DNA of 31,715 bases from an uncultured Selenomonas sp. (lineage in GTDB: Bacteria > Bacillota > Negativicutes > Selenomonadales > Selenomonadaceae), in assembly GCA_905372355.1 (NCBI GenBank), contig CAJPOT010000019.1:1-31715 (forward strand), written 5' to 3'. How positions within the stretch are numbered: the first letter of the stretch is position 1; each line of letters starts with the position of its first letter. A model generated the notes under the pieces. The model saw nothing but the letters and a program-made list of their open reading frames with translations. It made no database searches and was not told the DNA's origin. Made by a program: the position numbers and the translations under genes. Positions 1 to 10,561 of this stretch are shown one piece after another.

Positions 1-65
1 AAATCCTCGACGTAGCACCGCTACGCCTGCGGTTTGTCTCCTCGATAGATACAGTGCATCTGCGC

Positions 66-106
66 AAATCTGGGCGACCTCATTTTATCAGCGCTTCCTC
101 AAATTT
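66..106. repeat. Right-hand part of a dispersed palindromic-end repeat (copy A)
   Basis: Positions 67-106 match 28040-28079 at 31 of 40 bases without gaps. The motif TTATCAGCGCTTCC at 85-98 is the reverse complement, with one mismatch, of GGAACCGCTGATAA at 28005-28018, the left end of the second copy. This suggests a family of short elements with terminal inverted repeats. The left part of this copy (roughly 1-65) carries a perfect 6-bp hairpin, CGTAGC/GCTACG at 11-25, and may belong to a longer version of the element whose left end lies outside the window. Confidence 0.55.
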
Positions 107-145
107 CCGGCGCAGACGGCGGATGCGCCAGAAGGAGCTGCAAAT

Positions 146-1810
146 ATGGCAGAAGCGATATCATCGAATTTCATTTATAACATCATCGACGAAGATTTGA
201 AGAGCGGCAAGCATCCCGAGGGCATACATACACGCTTCCCGCCCGAACCGAACGGCTATCTGCACATCGGTCATGCGAAGTCGATCTGCTTGAACTTCGG
301 CACGGCGGAGAAGTATGCGGGGCTTTGCAACCTGCGCTTTGACGATACGAATCCGACGAAGGAGGATACGGAGTACGTCGACTCGATTCAAGAGGACATC
401 AAGTGGCTGGGCTTTTCCTGGGGTGATCGCCGCTACTATGCGTCGGATTACTTTGAAAAGCTCTACGAGTATGCGTGCGCTCTGATCGAGCAGGGGCTTG
501 CCTACGTCGACGATCTTACCGCAGAGGAGATCCGCGCCTATCGCGGCACGCTGACCGAGCCGGGCAAGGAGAGTCCCTGCCGCAGCCGCAGCGTCGCGGA
601 AAACCTTGCGCTCTTCCAGCGCATGAAGGCGGGCGAGTTCCCCGACGGCAGCCGCGTGCTGCGTGCCAAGGTCGACATGGCGTCGCCGAATATCACGATG
701 CGCGACCCCGTCATCTACCGCATCGCGCACGCCGTGCACCACCGCACGGGGGATGCTTGGTGCATCTATCCGATGTACGACTTCGCGCATCCTCTGTCGG
801 ACGCCATCGAAAACATCACGCATTCGCTGTGCACCTTGGAGTTTGAGGATCACCGTCCGTTCTACGACTGGCTTCTGGAAGTCCTGGGCTTCGATAAGAA
901 CACGCGCCCGCGCCAGATCGAGTTCGCGCGGCTCAACGTCACGAATACGATCACGAGCAAGCGCAAGCTGCGTCAGCTCGTCGAGGAGGGTCATGTGCGC
1001 GGCTGGGACGATCCGAGGATGCCGACGATCTCGGGGCTTCGGCGGCGCGGCTATACGCCGGCTTCAATCCGCGACTTCTGTGAGCGCATCGGCGTCGCGA
1101 AGTCGAACAGTACGGTCGACGTGGCAATGCTTGAGCACTGCGTGAGAGAAGACCTCAATGAGCACGCTGCACGCGTCATGGCGGTGCTGCATCCTTTGAA
1201 GGTCGTGCTGACGAATTATCCCGAGGACAAGTCGGAGGAACTTTTGGCAGAGAACCATCCGACGCGCGGTGGCAAGCGCTATGTGCCGTTCTCGCGCGAA
1301 ATTTACATCGAGCGCGAGGATTTCATGGAAGAGCCGCCGAAGAAGTTTTTCCGTCTGCGCCCGGGCGGCGAGGTGCGCTTGAAGCACGCCTACATCATCA
1401 AGTGCGAGGAAGTCGTCAAGGATGAAAAGGGCGAGATCACAGAGCTTCGCTGCACCTATGATCCCGAGTCGAAGTCGGGCGGCAGTGCGGCGAACCGCAA
1501 GGTCAAGGGCACGCTACACTGGGTTTCAGCAAACGATGCGCTCGACGCCGAGGTGCGCCTCTACGACTATCTTTTGAAGACGGACGATGAGGAGACGACG
1601 GCAGACTTCATTGCGTCCTTGAATCCGCATTCTCTCGAAGTCATTGAGGGGGCGAAGGTCGAGCCGAGTCTTGCGCGTACGGCGGAAGGCACGCATTATC
1701 AGTTCCTGCGCACGGGCTACTTCGTCGTGGACAAGGATACGCGTCCCGACAGGCTCGTGTTCAACCGCGTCGTCGGACTCAAGGATTCGTGGGGAAAGGT
1801 CAAGGGTTGA
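146..1810 (+). CDS. glnS: Glutaminyl-tRNA synthetase (GlnRS)
   Basis: Charges tRNA-Gln with glutamine in the cytoplasm. At 554 residues it has the usual bacterial GlnRS length. The class I signature HIGH is at residues 40-43, preceded by the family-typical PPEPNGYL, and the KMSKS-equivalent is TSKRK at 270-274. The C-terminal part carries the anticodon-binding beta-barrels. The ATG at 146 has AAGGAG at 132-137, eight bases upstream, and the protein begins just before the N-terminal segment expected of the family. Bacillus-type Firmicutes usually lack GlnRS and make Gln-tRNA by amidation, so presence of this gene is a lineage marker. The next gene starts one base after the stop, so the two are probably co-transcribed. 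No T-box leader is visible upstream. The alternative GluRS is excluded by the GlnRS-type motifs. Confidence 0.97.
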   Translation: MAEAISSNFIYNIIDEDLKSGKHPEGIHTRFPPEPNGYLHIGHAKSICLNFGTAEKYAGLCNLRFDDTNPTKEDTEYVDSIQEDIKWLGFSWGDRRYYASDYFEKLYEYACALIEQGLAYVDDLTAEEIRAYRGTLTEPGKESPCRSRSVAENLALFQRMKAGEFPDGSRVLRAKVDMASPNITMRDPVIYRIAHAVHHRTGDAWCIYPMYDFAHPLSDAIENITHSLCTLEFEDHRPFYDWLLEVLGFDKNTRPRQIEFARLNVTNTITSKRKLRQLVEEGHVRGWDDPRMPTISGLRRRGYTPASIRDFCERIGVAKSNSTVDVAMLEHCVREDLNEHAARVMAVLHPLKVVLTNYPEDKSEELLAENHPTRGGKRYVPFSREIYIEREDFMEEPPKKFFRLRPGGEVRLKHAYIIKCEEVVKDEKGEITELRCTYDPESKSGGSAANRKVKGTLHWVSANDALDAEVRLYDYLLKTDDEETTADFIASLNPHSLEVIEGAKVEPSLARTAEGTHYQFLRTGYFVVDKDTRPDRLVFNRVVGLKDSWGKVKG

Positions 1811-1811
1811 C

Positions 1812-2120
1812 ATGGGCAAGATACCGAAGGGGCTTTCTGACAAGGCGATGATCCAAGGCTTCGAGGAAGAGGCGACGCTCGAAGACTGCTTCCTCGCGCA
1901 TGAGGCGCACGAGGAGGAAAAGCGCCGCCGCGCTGTGCACGAAAAGGAAGCGGATCTTTCGCGAGCGGCACTCACGCCTGACCTTCTCGACCGGTTGGGC
2001 AAGGAGCTTCTCCAACTGAAACTTGATCTTTTTGCCGAGGGCATCAAGAATTATCGCATAGACATCAAGCGCGAGGGCACGACGATCATGCTCGCGCCGA
2101 AAGAAACGAAGGGGAGGTGA
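1812..2120 (+). CDS. Small hypothetical protein downstream of glnS
   Basis: A 102-residue protein I do not recognise. It starts at ATG 1812, one base after the glnS stop, so translation is probably coupled. The same frame stays open upstream inside glnS, but that part is a shadow of glnS. The protein is strongly charged: a Glu/His/Arg-rich segment (about residues 18-48) that looks helical, then a leucine-rich amphipathic stretch around LDRLGKELLQLKLDLF, and a short C-terminal segment (YRIDIKREGTTIMLAPK) that could form a beta hairpin. There is no signal peptide, membrane segment or metal-binding motif. Codon use matches the neighbours, which supports a real gene. Function is unknown; a role linked to tRNA charging is only suggested by position. 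Confidence 0.75.
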   Translation: MGKIPKGLSDKAMIQGFEEEATLEDCFLAHEAHEEEKRRRAVHEKEADLSRAALTPDLLDRLGKELLQLKLDLFAEGIKNYRIDIKREGTTIMLAPKETKGR

Positions 2121-2204
2121 GGCGGCTTCTTCGCGGGCGGGCTCCAAGATGAAAGGTGTTTTGAGATTTATTATTAAAAATTTATGAAGAAAGAAGTGTA
2201 ACCA

Positions 2205-3488
2205 GTGGAAACAAGCACAATTGTTGCTATCGTGATCTTCGTCGCGGCTTACGCGCTGATCATTTCAGAGAAGATTCACCGCACCATCATTGGTATTTGT
2301 GGCGCCATGCTGATGATCCTCCTCGGAATCATCAACCAGGAGACCGCGATTCATCACATTGACTTTAACACCCTCGGACTCCTCATGGGCATGATGGTCA
2401 TCGTGAACATCACGAGTGAGACCGGACTCTTCAACTACCTCGCAATCTGGGCGGCGAAGAAGGTCAAGGCGAAGCCGATCTCCCTGCTCGTCGCTCTCTC
2501 GCTCCTCACGGCCGTCTGCTCGGCGCTTCTTGACAACGTGACGACGGTGCTTCTGACGGTGCCGATCACGTTCAGCATCACGAAGCAGCTCAACGTCGAT
2601 GTCAAGCCGTTCCTCATCGCGCAGATCCTTGCGTCGAACATCGGCGGCACGGCGACGCTCATCGGCGATCCGCCGAACATCATGATCGGCAGTGCCGTCG
2701 GCCTGCAGTTCATGGATTTCATCACGAACCTCACGGCGATCTGTATCCTGATCTTCATCGTGACGATCGCTCTTTTGATCGTGATTTACGGAAAGAAGCT
2801 CCACACGACGGACGAGCTGCGCGAGAAGGTCATGCAGCTCGATGAGAAGAGTCAGATCGTCGAGCCGCGTCTCTTGAAGAAGTGCCTGTTCGCGCTCGCT
2901 ATTACGATCAGCCTCTTCGTGTTGCACGGACAGCTCCACCTCGACACGGCGACCGCCGCCATGACAGGCGCAGGCCTCCTGCTCCTCATCAGTTTCCCAC
3001 AGAAGGAGGCGATGATCGCGAAGGTCTTGTCGAAGGTCGAATGGCTCGCCATCTTCTTCTTCGCCGGTCTCTTCATCCTCGTCGGCGCACTCGTCGAGAC
3101 GGGCGTCATCAAGATGCTCGCAGAAGAGGCGATCAAGATCACGAACGGCGATCTCACGGCGACCTCGATGCTCATTCTTTGGATGAGTGCCTACGCTTCG
3201 GCGTTCATCGATAACATCCCGTTCGTCGCGACGCTCATTCCGCTGATTCAGGATATGGGGCAGATGGGCATGACGAATCTCGATCCCGTATGGTGGTCTC
3301 TCGCCCTGGGCGCCTGCCTCGGCGGCAACGGCACCTTGATCGGCGCCTCGGCGAACGTCGTCGTCGCTTCGATGGCGGCGCAACGCGGCAAGCCGATCTC
3401 CTTCATCAGCTTCATGAAGATCGCGCTGCCGATGATGACGCTCTCGATTGCGATTTCGAGCGTCTACATCTGGCTCAGGTATTTGTAA
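2205..3488 (+). CDS. ArsB/NhaD-type ion transporter (SLC13/P-protein family)
   Basis: A 427-residue polytopic inner-membrane protein with about eleven hydrophobic segments. The motif GDPPNIMIG (about residues 153-161) and the matching C-terminal half motif around GASANVVVA are typical of the ArsB/NhaD/P-protein (ion transporter superfamily) group, whose members exchange Na+/H+, export arsenite, or carry dicarboxylates. The substrate cannot be read from the sequence. No arsR or arsC lies nearby, so arsenite is not favoured. The start is GTG 2205, preceded by a purine-rich AAGAAAGAAG that is a weak ribosome site. The 84-base gap upstream is AT-rich at 2161-2190 and may hold a promoter, but no clear -35/-10 pair is seen. 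A hairpin terminator follows the gene. Confidence 0.88.
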   Translation: METSTIVAIVIFVAAYALIISEKIHRTIIGICGAMLMILLGIINQETAIHHIDFNTLGLLMGMMVIVNITSETGLFNYLAIWAAKKVKAKPISLLVALSLLTAVCSALLDNVTTVLLTVPITFSITKQLNVDVKPFLIAQILASNIGGTATLIGDPPNIMIGSAVGLQFMDFITNLTAICILIFIVTIALLIVIYGKKLHTTDELREKVMQLDEKSQIVEPRLLKKCLFALAITISLFVLHGQLHLDTATAAMTGAGLLLLISFPQKEAMIAKVLSKVEWLAIFFFAGLFILVGALVETGVIKMLAEEAIKITNGDLTATSMLILWMSAYASAFIDNIPFVATLIPLIQDMGQMGMTNLDPVWWSLALGACLGGNGTLIGASANVVVASMAAQRGKPISFISFMKIALPMMTLSIAISSVYIWLRYL

Positions 3489-3502
3489 ACCGTAAGTTTT
3501 TT

Positions 3503-3539
3503 GGGGCGCACGGGGAGACCCGCACGCCCCTCTTTCTCT
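3503..3539 (+). terminator. Probable Rho-independent terminator after the ArsB/NhaD-type gene
   Basis: GGGGCG at 3503-3508 pairs with CGCCCC at 3525-3530, and the inner CGGG/CCCG pair encloses a GAGA tetraloop; a 2x2 internal loop separates the two stems. The tail TCTTTCTCT is pyrimidine-rich but not a pure T run, so efficiency is uncertain. Confidence 0.6.
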
Positions 3540-3555
3540 AGGAGGACTTTGTTGT

Positions 3556-6030
3556 ATGGAGAGATATGCTCCGCAGGAAATCGAAAAAAAGTGGCAGGAG
3601 AAGTGGCAGAAAGATGATGTCTACAAGACGGAGATCGATCGCACGCAGCCTGAATATTATGTGCTGGAGATGTTCCCCTACCCGTCGGGCAATCTGCACA
3701 TGGGTCATGTGCGCAATTATTCGATCGGCGACGTCATCGCGCGCTTCAAGAAGATGCAGGGCTGCAATGTGCTGCACCCGATGGGCTTTGACGCCTTTGG
3801 CATGCCGGCGGAGAACGCTGCTATCAAGCACGGTGTGAAGCCCGCCGACTGGACATATTCCAACATCGAGAACATGAAGCGCCAGCAGATGAGCATGGGG
3901 CTTTCCTACGATTGGAGCCGCGAGGCTGTGACCTGTCGTCCCGAGTACTACCGCTGGACGCAGTGGCTCTTTGAGCTTTTCTACAAGAAGAGGCTCGCCT
4001 ACAAGAAGGAAGCGTCGGTCAACTGGTGCGATACGTGCGGCACGGTGCTCGCGAATGAGCAGGTCATCGACGGTAAATGCTGGCGCTGCGACTCCGAGGT
4101 GCACAAGAAGGATCTCTCACAGTGGTTCTTGAAGATCACGGACTATGCGGACGAACTTCTCGCCGATCTCGACAAGCTCAAGGGCTGGCCCGAGCGCGTC
4201 AAGACGATGCAGGAAAATTGGATCGGCCGCTCCGAGGGCTTGGAATTCGACATCGACGTGCCCGCGCTCGGCGAGAAGATCGCCGTCTACACGACGCGTG
4301 CCGATACGGCGTACGGCGTGACCTTCGTGGCGCTCGCGGCGGAGCACCCTCTGATGGAGAAGATCCTGAGGGATAATCCGAAGGCGGAGGAGCTTCGCGC
4401 TTTCGCCGACAAGGTTAAGGCGCAGTCGGAGCTTGAGCGCACGTCGGGCGAGTCGGAAAAAGAGGGCATGTTCACGGGGCTTTACGCCGTCAATCCCTTC
4501 AACGGCAGGAAGGTTGAGCTTTGGATCACGAACTACGTCCTCGCCGAGTACGGCACGGGCGCCGTCATGGGCGTGCCGTCGGAGGATCAGCGCGACTGGA
4601 TGTTTGCGAAGAAGTACGACCTGCCGATCATCGTCACCCTGCGCCCGAAGGATCGTGAGCTAAAGCTTGAAGAAATGACGGAAGCCTACACGGACAAGGA
4701 CGGCATCCTCGTGAATTCGGCGGAGTTCGACGGCATGGAGATGCACGAGGCGCTCGTGGCAATTGTAGAAAAGGCGGTCAAGGAGGGCTTCGGCAGGCGC
4801 AAGGTCAATTATCGCCTGCGCGATTGGCTCATCTCACGCCAGCGCTACTGGGGTGCGCCGATTCCCGTCATCTACTGTGACAAATGCGGCGAGCAGCTCG
4901 TTCCCGAAGAGGAATTGCCCGTCAAGCTGCCCGAGGATGTGAACTTCGAGCAAGGCGCCGTTTCCCCTTTGGCGCAGAGCGAATCCTTCGTGCACTGCAC
5001 ATGCCCGAAATGCGGCGGTCCAGCAAGGCGCGAGACGGACACGATGGACACCTTTATCTGCTCGTCGTGGTACTACATGCGCTACACCGATCCGCACAAC
5101 ACGCACAAGCCGTTTGCGGCGGACAAGGTGAACTACTGGGCGCCTGTCGATCAGTATATCGGCGGTATCGAACATGCGATTTTGCATCTTCTCTATTCGC
5201 GCTTCTTCACGAAGGTACTGCGCGACGAGAAGCTTCTGGATTTCGATGAACCGTTCCAAAATCTCTTGACGCAGGGCATGGTCATCAAGGACGGCGCGAA
5301 GATGTCGAAGTCGAAGGGCAACGTCGTCTCCCCCGAGGAGATCATCCAAAAGTATGGCGCCGATACGGCGCGCCTCTTCATTCTCTTCGCCGCGCCTGTC
5401 GAGCGTGACTTGGAGTGGAGCGACCAGGGCGTCGAGGGGGCATTCCGCTTTTTGAACCGTGTCTGGCGCATCGTTGCGCATTTCGAGGATGCGATCAAAG
5501 AGGGCATTGATGATTACGACCATTCGACGCTGACGGCTGAGGAGAAGTCGCTGCGCCGCACGCTGCACCAGACGATCAAGAAGGTCACGGAGGACGTCGG
5601 CGAGCGCTTCATGTTCAACACGGCGATCAGCGCCGTCATGGAACTCGTCAACGCTTTCTACGGATTCCAGGACAAGACGGTTCATCCGGGACTCGTGCGT
5701 GAGCTTTCCTTTGCGCTCGTGAAGATGCTCGCGCCCTTTGCGCCGCATATCACGGAGGAGCTTTGGAGCCGCATGGAGGGCAAGGGAAGCGTGCACGATG
5801 CAAGGTGGCCGAAGTTTGACCGTGCGGCCATCGTCGAGGACGAGGTCGAGATCGTCCTGCAGATCAACGGCAAGGTGCGCGACAAGCTGACGGTGCCGGC
5901 GAATATTGAGCCGCAGGAGATGGAGAAGCTGGCGCTCGCGCAGCCAAAGGTCGTAGAACTCACGGCGGGAAAGACGGTCGTCAAGGTCATCTGCGTGCCG
6001 AAGAAGCTCGTCAACATTGTCGTCAAATGA
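3556..6030 (+). CDS. leuS: Leucyl-tRNA synthetase (LeuRS)
   Basis: Charges tRNA-Leu in the cytoplasm. At 824 residues it fits bacterial LeuRS. HMGH is at residues 48-51 after PYPSGNL, and KMSKS is at 582-586. The inserted CP1 editing domain lies between them, with zinc-ribbon cysteines near CDTCG and CWRCD before it and CDKCG and CPKCG after it. The C-terminal part has the anticodon-binding helices and a terminal LeuRS domain (about 765-824). AGGAGG at 3540-3545 precedes ATG 3556 at good spacing. Only 67 bases separate it from the preceding gene, too short for a T-box, which many Firmicute leuS genes have; no antiterminator motif is visible. A matching tRNA-Leu gene is present at 13357 but in a different transcription unit. 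Confidence 0.98.
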   Translation: MERYAPQEIEKKWQEKWQKDDVYKTEIDRTQPEYYVLEMFPYPSGNLHMGHVRNYSIGDVIARFKKMQGCNVLHPMGFDAFGMPAENAAIKHGVKPADWTYSNIENMKRQQMSMGLSYDWSREAVTCRPEYYRWTQWLFELFYKKRLAYKKEASVNWCDTCGTVLANEQVIDGKCWRCDSEVHKKDLSQWFLKITDYADELLADLDKLKGWPERVKTMQENWIGRSEGLEFDIDVPALGEKIAVYTTRADTAYGVTFVALAAEHPLMEKILRDNPKAEELRAFADKVKAQSELERTSGESEKEGMFTGLYAVNPFNGRKVELWITNYVLAEYGTGAVMGVPSEDQRDWMFAKKYDLPIIVTLRPKDRELKLEEMTEAYTDKDGILVNSAEFDGMEMHEALVAIVEKAVKEGFGRRKVNYRLRDWLISRQRYWGAPIPVIYCDKCGEQLVPEEELPVKLPEDVNFEQGAVSPLAQSESFVHCTCPKCGGPARRETDTMDTFICSSWYYMRYTDPHNTHKPFAADKVNYWAPVDQYIGGIEHAILHLLYSRFFTKVLRDEKLLDFDEPFQNLLTQGMVIKDGAKMSKSKGNVVSPEEIIQKYGADTARLFILFAAPVERDLEWSDQGVEGAFRFLNRVWRIVAHFEDAIKEGIDDYDHSTLTAEEKSLRRTLHQTIKKVTEDVGERFMFNTAISAVMELVNAFYGFQDKTVHPGLVRELSFALVKMLAPFAPHITEELWSRMEGKGSVHDARWPKFDRAAIVEDEVEIVLQINGKVRDKLTVPANIEPQEMEKLALAQPKVVELTAGKTVVKVICVPKKLVNIVVK

Positions 6031-6147
6031 CTTTTTTGAACAATAAAGGCGTTTGCAAGTGCGCTGGGAGTGCTCCTTCCGACGCACTGCGCAGAGGGGC
6101 TGGCGCTTCGCCAAGCTCCTTTTCGCGCTTTGCCGAATGGTGGAATC

Positions 6148-9100
6148 ATGAAAGCACTTTTTGAACAAATGATGCAGGATGGCTCGGCTCGAAAGATTGT
6201 CGAGGCCTTTTCGCGCCGCGCGGGCAAGACGCTCGTCTACGGTCTCAGCGGCTCGCAGAAGCACGCGCTCTTCGCTGCCGCCTGCAACGCCACAGAAAAA
6301 CCCGTGGTCATCGTCACGCACAGCCGCGAGGCGATCGAGGCGTGGCGCGCCGATCTGACGGCGCTTCTGCCGGCACGTGAAATCCTGGAACTGCCCGAGG
6401 TCGACATGATGGCGGTGGAAGCGACGGCGAAGGGCATGGAGCGCACGGCTCTGCGCATGGGCATACTCGGCAGGCTGCTCAAGAAGAATCCTGTCATCGT
6501 GCTCGCTCACGCCGCCGCCGCTGTACAGAAGGGCGTATCGCGCCGAGATTTCGAGCGCATGAGCCTGCGCCTTGAAGTCGGTGCGACGCTCTCGCGCGAG
6601 ACGCTTCTTTCGCGTCTCGTCGAGCTTGGCTACGAGGCGGCGGGCGAGGTCGACGCCCTCGGGCAGTTCAGCGCGCGCGGTGGTATCGTCGATATCTATC
6701 CGCTTAATGCGTCCTTACCTCTTCGTCTGGAATTCTTCGACGATGAGATCGATTCTTTGCGCGAGTTTGATCCGGCGACGCGGCGCTCCGTGCGCAATGT
6801 GCCTTCAGCGGTGGTACTGCCCGTCGCGACCCCTGAGGAATCCGGCGAGGATGCGACATTCCTCTCTTACTTGGAGGGCGAGGGAGCCGTCATTTTCGAC
6901 GAACCCTTGCGCACGCGTGAAAGTGCACAAAAACTCGTCAAGGAGACGCCCGAGCTGAGGGCGAAACTTTTCTCATGGGAAGAACTTGTGGCGGGCGCTG
7001 AAGGCAATGCGACCTTTTTCGCCGCCCTCATGCTGCAGAAGATTCACGGCGCGGAGCCGGACAGTCTCGTGAGCTTGGCTGTGCAGGCAGTCGCGCCCTT
7101 CCAACGGCAGATGGATCTTTTGAAGAATGAGGCGCGAAACTGGCTTTCCAACAAGCAGCACGTCGTCCTTCTCGTCGGCGAGGCGGAGAAGGCCGCTTCC
7201 CTGCGCGAGCTTTTCGCAAAGTCGCGCATACCATCTGCTGTCGCAGCGGGCGACGAGCCTTTGAGTGACGCCTATCTGAACATCGTGGTGGGCACGCTCT
7301 CGAACGGCTTCGAATTGCCTGGAGCGCGACTCGTCGTCGTGTCCGAAAAGGACGTCTTCGGCAGGCAGAAAAAGAAACTCGCGCAGAAAGCGTCGAAGGA
7401 AGAGCGCATTTCGCACTTTCGCGAGATCAACGTCGGCGATTACGTCGTCCATGTGAATCATGGCGTCGGCAAGTATCTGGGTGTCGAAACGCTCGATGTG
7501 GGCGGCATCAAGAAGGACTATCTGCACATCAAGTACGGCGGCGACGACAAGCTCTTCGTGCCGACCGATCAGGTGGGACTCCTGCAGAAATACATCGGCT
7601 CGGAGGGTGAGACGCCGCGTTTGCACCGCATGGGCGGCACGGAGTGGGTCAAGGCGAAGGCGCGCGCGCGCGCCTCCGTCGAGGATATCGCCGACGAACT
7701 CATCGCGCTCTACGCGAAGCGCCGTGCGGCGAAGGGCTTCGCCTTTTCTCCCGATACGCCGTGGCAGCGGGAGTTCGAGGACGCCTTCCCTTATGAGGAG
7801 ACGCCCGACCAGCGCCGCGCCATTGAGGAGATCAAGGCGGATATGGAAAAGCCCGAGCCGATGGATCGCCTGCTCTGCGGCGACGTCGGCTTCGGCAAGA
7901 CGGAGGTGGCGATCCGCGCCGCCTATAAGGCGGTTATGGATCATAAGCAGGTAGCCGTGCTCGTGCCGACGACCGTGCTCGCACAGCAGCACTTTCAGAC
8001 GTTTTCCGCACGCTTCGCCGATTTCGGCGTGAGCGTCGACGTCATCTGCCGCTTTCGCTCGGCGAAGGAGCAGAAGGCGACGATCGAGCGTCTGGAGGCG
8101 AACAAGGTCGACGTGCTCATCGGCACGCACGCTATCCTGAATCAGAAGCGCGTGCATTTTTCCGATCTCGGGCTTCTGATCGTCGACGAGGAGCAGCGCT
8201 TCGGCGTCAAGCAGAAGGAGAAGATCAAGAAACTCGCGGCAGGCGTAGACGTGCTGACGCTTTCGGCAACGCCGATTCCGCGGACGCTTCACATGTCGCT
8301 CGTCGGAGCGCGTGACATGAGCATCATCGAGACGCCGCCTGCCGAGCGCTTCCCCGTGCAGAGCTACGTCATCGAGGACAATGGCGCCGTCTTGAAGAAT
8401 GCCATTCGCCGCGAACTTCGGCGCGGTGGGCAGGTTTACTTCGTCTACAACCGCGTCGAGAGCATCGACATCATGCGCCGACGGCTCGAAGAGCTCGTGC
8501 CTGAGGCGCGGATTCAGACGGGGCACGGGCAGATGGCGGAAGAGCTTTTGGAGCGCGTCATGGTCGATTTCTACGAGGGGCGCTACGACATCCTGCTCGC
8601 GACGAGCATCGTGGAAAACGGTCTTGACGTGGCGAACGCGAACACGATCATCGTCTACAATGCCGATCGCTTCGGTCTGTCGCAGCTCTATCAGATGCGC
8701 GGCCGCGTCGGCCGATCGAATCACATGGCGTTTGCCTATTTCGTCTATCAGGCCGACAAGGTCTTGTCCGAGATGGCGGAAAAGCGTCTGCAGGCGATGA
8801 AGGAGTTTGCCGAACTGGGCGCGGGCTTCAAGATCGCCATGCGCGACCTTGAGATCCGTGGCGCGGGCAACCTCCTTGGTGCGGAGCAGCACGGCCACAT
8901 CGCGAGCGTTGGCTTCGAGATGTACTCGAAGCTTCTTGACGAGGCGATCGAGGAGAGGCGCACGGGAAAGCCGCCTGAAGAGAAGCTTGAGCCTGTCGTC
9001 GACATTGAGACGGAAGCCTACCTCGACGGCGAATACATCAGCGATCCCATGCACAAGATCGAGATCTACCAGCGCATTGCAGCGATTCGCAAGAATGCGG

Positions 9101-9489
9101 AGATACAGGAACTGCTCGACGAATTGATCGATCGCTTCGGCGAGCCGACGCCCGTCGTGCTGCGTCTGCTGGAAGTTGCACGCATACGCAATTACGCGCG
9201 AGAACTTGGCATACGTTCCGTCGTGGAAAAGCCGATGTTCTTGGAAATCTCCTTCGTCGATAAACCGACACTCGATCCCGATGGGCTGTTGAAGCTCCTC
9301 GGCCTCTTCGGCAGGAACGCCAAGATGCTGCCGCCGCCACAGCAGATGCTTCGCATACGTCTGGCCACGCAGTACAAGAAGAACATCGCGAATTTCATCA
9401 CGCGCGTCCTGATGCTGCTGAAGGGCGAACAGGACGCTTTCTCGGCGAAGGGCGTGACGGCTAACTCCTGTCGGCTCATCCGGTCGTAG
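6148..9489 (+). CDS. mfd: Transcription-repair coupling factor Mfd
   Basis: Displaces RNA polymerase stalled at DNA lesions and recruits UvrA. From ATG 6148 the protein is 1113 residues (B. subtilis Mfd is about 1177). The N-terminal UvrB-like module is followed by the RNA-polymerase-interacting domain (around [15 protein letters not shown]), then the RecG-like translocase: Walker A GDVGFGKT at 578-585, the DEEQ box at 680-683, and the TRG/C-terminal region that holds UvrA recognition. I chose 6148 because the 26 residues added by an upstream in-frame start do not resemble any Mfd N-terminus, while MKALFEQM does; the ribosome site before it (GGTGG, 6139-6143) is weak. In many Firmicutes pth lies just upstream and spoVT just downstream; neither is present here. 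The 117-base gap before the gene holds only weak hairpins. Confidence 0.97.
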   Translation: MKALFEQMMQDGSARKIVEAFSRRAGKTLVYGLSGSQKHALFAAACNATEKPVVIVTHSREAIEAWRADLTALLPAREILELPEVDMMAVEATAKGMERTALRMGILGRLLKKNPVIVLAHAAAAVQKGVSRRDFERMSLRLEVGATLSRETLLSRLVELGYEAAGEVDALGQFSARGGIVDIYPLNASLPLRLEFFDDEIDSLREFDPATRRSVRNVPSAVVLPVATPEESGEDATFLSYLEGEGAVIFDEPLRTRESAQKLVKETPELRAKLFSWEELVAGAEGNATFFAALMLQKIHGAEPDSLVSLAVQAVAPFQRQMDLLKNEARNWLSNKQHVVLLVGEAEKAASLRELFAKSRIPSAVAAGDEPLSDAYLNIVVGTLSNGFELPGARLVVVSEKDVFGRQKKKLAQKASKEERISHFREINVGDYVVHVNHGVGKYLGVETLDVGGIKKDYLHIKYGGDDKLFVPTDQVGLLQKYIGSEGETPRLHRMGGTEWVKAKARARASVEDIADELIALYAKRRAAKGFAFSPDTPWQREFEDAFPYEETPDQRRAIEEIKADMEKPEPMDRLLCGDVGFGKTEVAIRAAYKAVMDHKQVAVLVPTTVLAQQHFQTFSARFADFGVSVDVICRFRSAKEQKATIERLEANKVDVLIGTHAILNQKRVHFSDLGLLIVDEEQRFGVKQKEKIKKLAAGVDVLTLSATPIPRTLHMSLVGARDMSIIETPPAERFPVQSYVIEDNGAVLKNAIRRELRRGGQVYFVYNRVESIDIMRRRLEELVPEARIQTGHGQMAEELLERVMVDFYEGRYDILLATSIVENGLDVANANTIIVYNADRFGLSQLYQMRGRVGRSNHMAFAYFVYQADKVLSEMAEKRLQAMKEFAELGAGFKIAMRDLEIRGAGNLLGAEQHGHIASVGFEMYSKLLDEAIEERRTGKPPEEKLEPVVDIETEAYLDGEYISDPMHKIEIYQRIAAIRKNAEIQELLDELIDRFGEPTPVVLRLLEVARIRNYARELGIRSVVEKPMFLEISFVDKPTLDPDGLLKLLGLFGRNAKMLPPPQQMLRIRLATQYKKNIANFITRVLMLLKGEQDAFSAKGVTANSCRLIRS

Positions 9490-9728
9490 TTGCTGTAGTG
9501 GATGATGCGATATGTTGTAGCAATCAGAGTTCTGCTATATCTAATTTACGAAAAATTATATGAAAAATCGTTTCTGCTGTTTCAAATTTAGTGTACATGT
9601 GTGAGATGCAAGAGAAGCCGCCTGTGCTGCGGGTGGGGATGAAACAGCAAAAGATCTGTTTCATAAGTCCGAATGCGACTATGTGCAGCAGATCCTTTGC
9701 TTGGTCCAGGTGACATTTCTGCCCTTGA
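9490..9728. other. Convergent intergenic region with overlapping inverted repeats
   Basis: About 240 bases between mfd (+) and the DUF4931 gene (-), with no plausible coding frame. ATGAAACAG at 9639-9647 and CTGTTTCAT at 9656-9664 form a perfect 9-bp stem with an 8-base loop. TGCTGTTTCA at 9575-9584 is a perfect 10-base complement of TGAAACAGCA at 9640-9649, so the left arm of the first hairpin could instead pair upstream. A third imperfect hairpin (TAGCA/TGCTA) lies near 9517-9537. None has a clear T run, so bidirectional termination is possible but not certain. The stretch 9535-9600 is notably AT-rich. Confidence 0.5.
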
Positions 9729-10496
9729 CTACTTCCTATCGAAATAAATCTTTCGCACATTGTTCCGCAAATCCTCCAAGTTGCTCGGACGAAAGCGGAT
9801 GTTGTAGCCGATGAAGAGGGGGGAGGTAGCGAATCTCGGCATGATTTTGGCACGTAGGATGCCGTTCTCCTGGTAAAAGAAGATGTTGTAACTGTTGCAT
9901 CGCTTGTTGAAGTGGTGCATGAGATAGTCGACGGCAATCTGTATGTCGTCGGCTACGGTGTCCAGAGGTTCGTTCGTCTTGGGGACGACATTGAATTCGC
10001 TGAAGCCAATGCGCGGGCATGTCGCGATGTTGAAGTCGACATCGTTTTCCTCGTGTATGGTCAGTCCCTCGAATTCCAGGGGGTCGAAGGTCAGGTTTTC
10101 GTTGAGCGAGTGGAAGCCGACAATCTGCATGTGGGGGTGACGCAGCGTACCGCCCGAGAGAGGGCCGAAATTCTTGAAGAAGATGACGGTCTCGTACTTT
10201 CCCGAATTCTGCATCTTCTGCCAGTGATGCACGCCGAAACGAATGAGGCGGTGCATGTGTTCGGCGGAATAGTCGGGCATGTCGGAGTGACAGACTTTGC
10301 TCTCAATGAGAACGAACTGGTCGGCGTCTTCGATGACGTTGTACTTGTTCTTGAGCAGCACGAGGTCGCCGTCCGTATCGACGATACCCGAGAGATTTTC
10401 ACGGTCACAGAAAGGACATGGGGCGGTCTTGTTGATGATATTTTCCGGCTTTTTCTTGCCGAGCGTCGTATTGAAACCGATGAGATTGATTTCCAT
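9729..10496 (-). CDS. DUF4931-type, GalT-like HIT-superfamily protein
   Basis: A 255-residue cytoplasmic protein resembling the galactose-1-phosphate uridylyltransferase branch of the HIT superfamily. A Cys pair CPFC (about 28-31) looks like a zinc site, and the motif HPHMQI (around residues 119-124) matches the HxHxQ active-site pattern of GalT-type nucleotidyl transferases, with GGTL just before it. The family I associate with this arrangement is DUF4931. The substrate is unknown; no galactose or sugar-nucleotide genes are adjacent. ATG 10496 is preceded on the minus strand by GAGGTG (plus-strand 10505-10510). The gene is alone on its strand, divergent from the flippase and convergent with mfd. 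A full GalT is unlikely because the protein is roughly 100 residues shorter. Confidence 0.8.
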   Translation of the reverse strand: MEINLIGFNTTLGKKKPENIINKTAPCPFCDRENLSGIVDTDGDLVLLKNKYNVIEDADQFVLIESKVCHSDMPDYSAEHMHRLIRFGVHHWQKMQNSGKYETVIFFKNFGPLSGGTLRHPHMQIVGFHSLNENLTFDPLEFEGLTIHEENDVDFNIATCPRIGFSEFNVVPKTNEPLDTVADDIQIAVDYLMHHFNKRCNSYNIFFYQENGILRAKIMPRFATSPLFIGYNIRFRPSNLEDLRNNVRKIYFDRK

Positions 10497-10513
10497 AGAG
10501 AAGACACCTCAAG

Positions 10514-10526
10514 TTTTGTAACAAAA
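10514..10526. promoter_or_regulatory. Palindrome in the leader of the DUF4931-type gene
   Basis: TTTTGT and ACAAAA flank a single A, giving a perfect 6-bp inverted repeat. On the minus strand it sits about 8-20 bases after a -10-like TATACT (plus-strand 10534-10539), so it would fall at the predicted transcription start and just upstream of the ribosome site. This is a good place for an operator, but no regulator family can be named. Confidence 0.35.
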
Positions 10527-10533
10527 TCGACCT

Positions 10534-10561
10534 AGTATATTTCCGGCAGAAATGGTATAAT
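10534..10561. promoter_or_regulatory. Divergent promoter region (DUF4931-type gene and flippase)
   Basis: On the + strand an extended -10, TGGTATAAT (TATAAT at 10556-10561), has only a poor -35 (TAGTAT) at 17-base spacing and would give the flippase a leader of about 130 bases. On the - strand TATACT (plus-strand 10534-10539) is a plausible -10 for the DUF4931-type gene. The two elements lie within 28 bases, so polymerase binding could be mutually exclusive. Confidence 0.4.

Noticed and set aside
3489..3555. A T-box riboswitch before leuS
   Set aside because: The gap is only 67 bases, taken up by a terminator hairpin and a ribosome site, with no T-box consensus.
6070..6147. N-terminal extension of Mfd from an upstream in-frame ATG
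   Set aside because: The extra 26 residues do not resemble Mfd and the upstream ATG has no good ribosome site.
4834..6510. A 558-codon open frame on the minus strand
   Set aside because: It is antisense to leuS and the start of mfd and spans both genes and the gap between them without any domain.
6973..9054. A 693-codon open frame on the minus strand
   Set aside because: It lies wholly inside mfd and has the composition of an antisense shadow with no recognisable motif.
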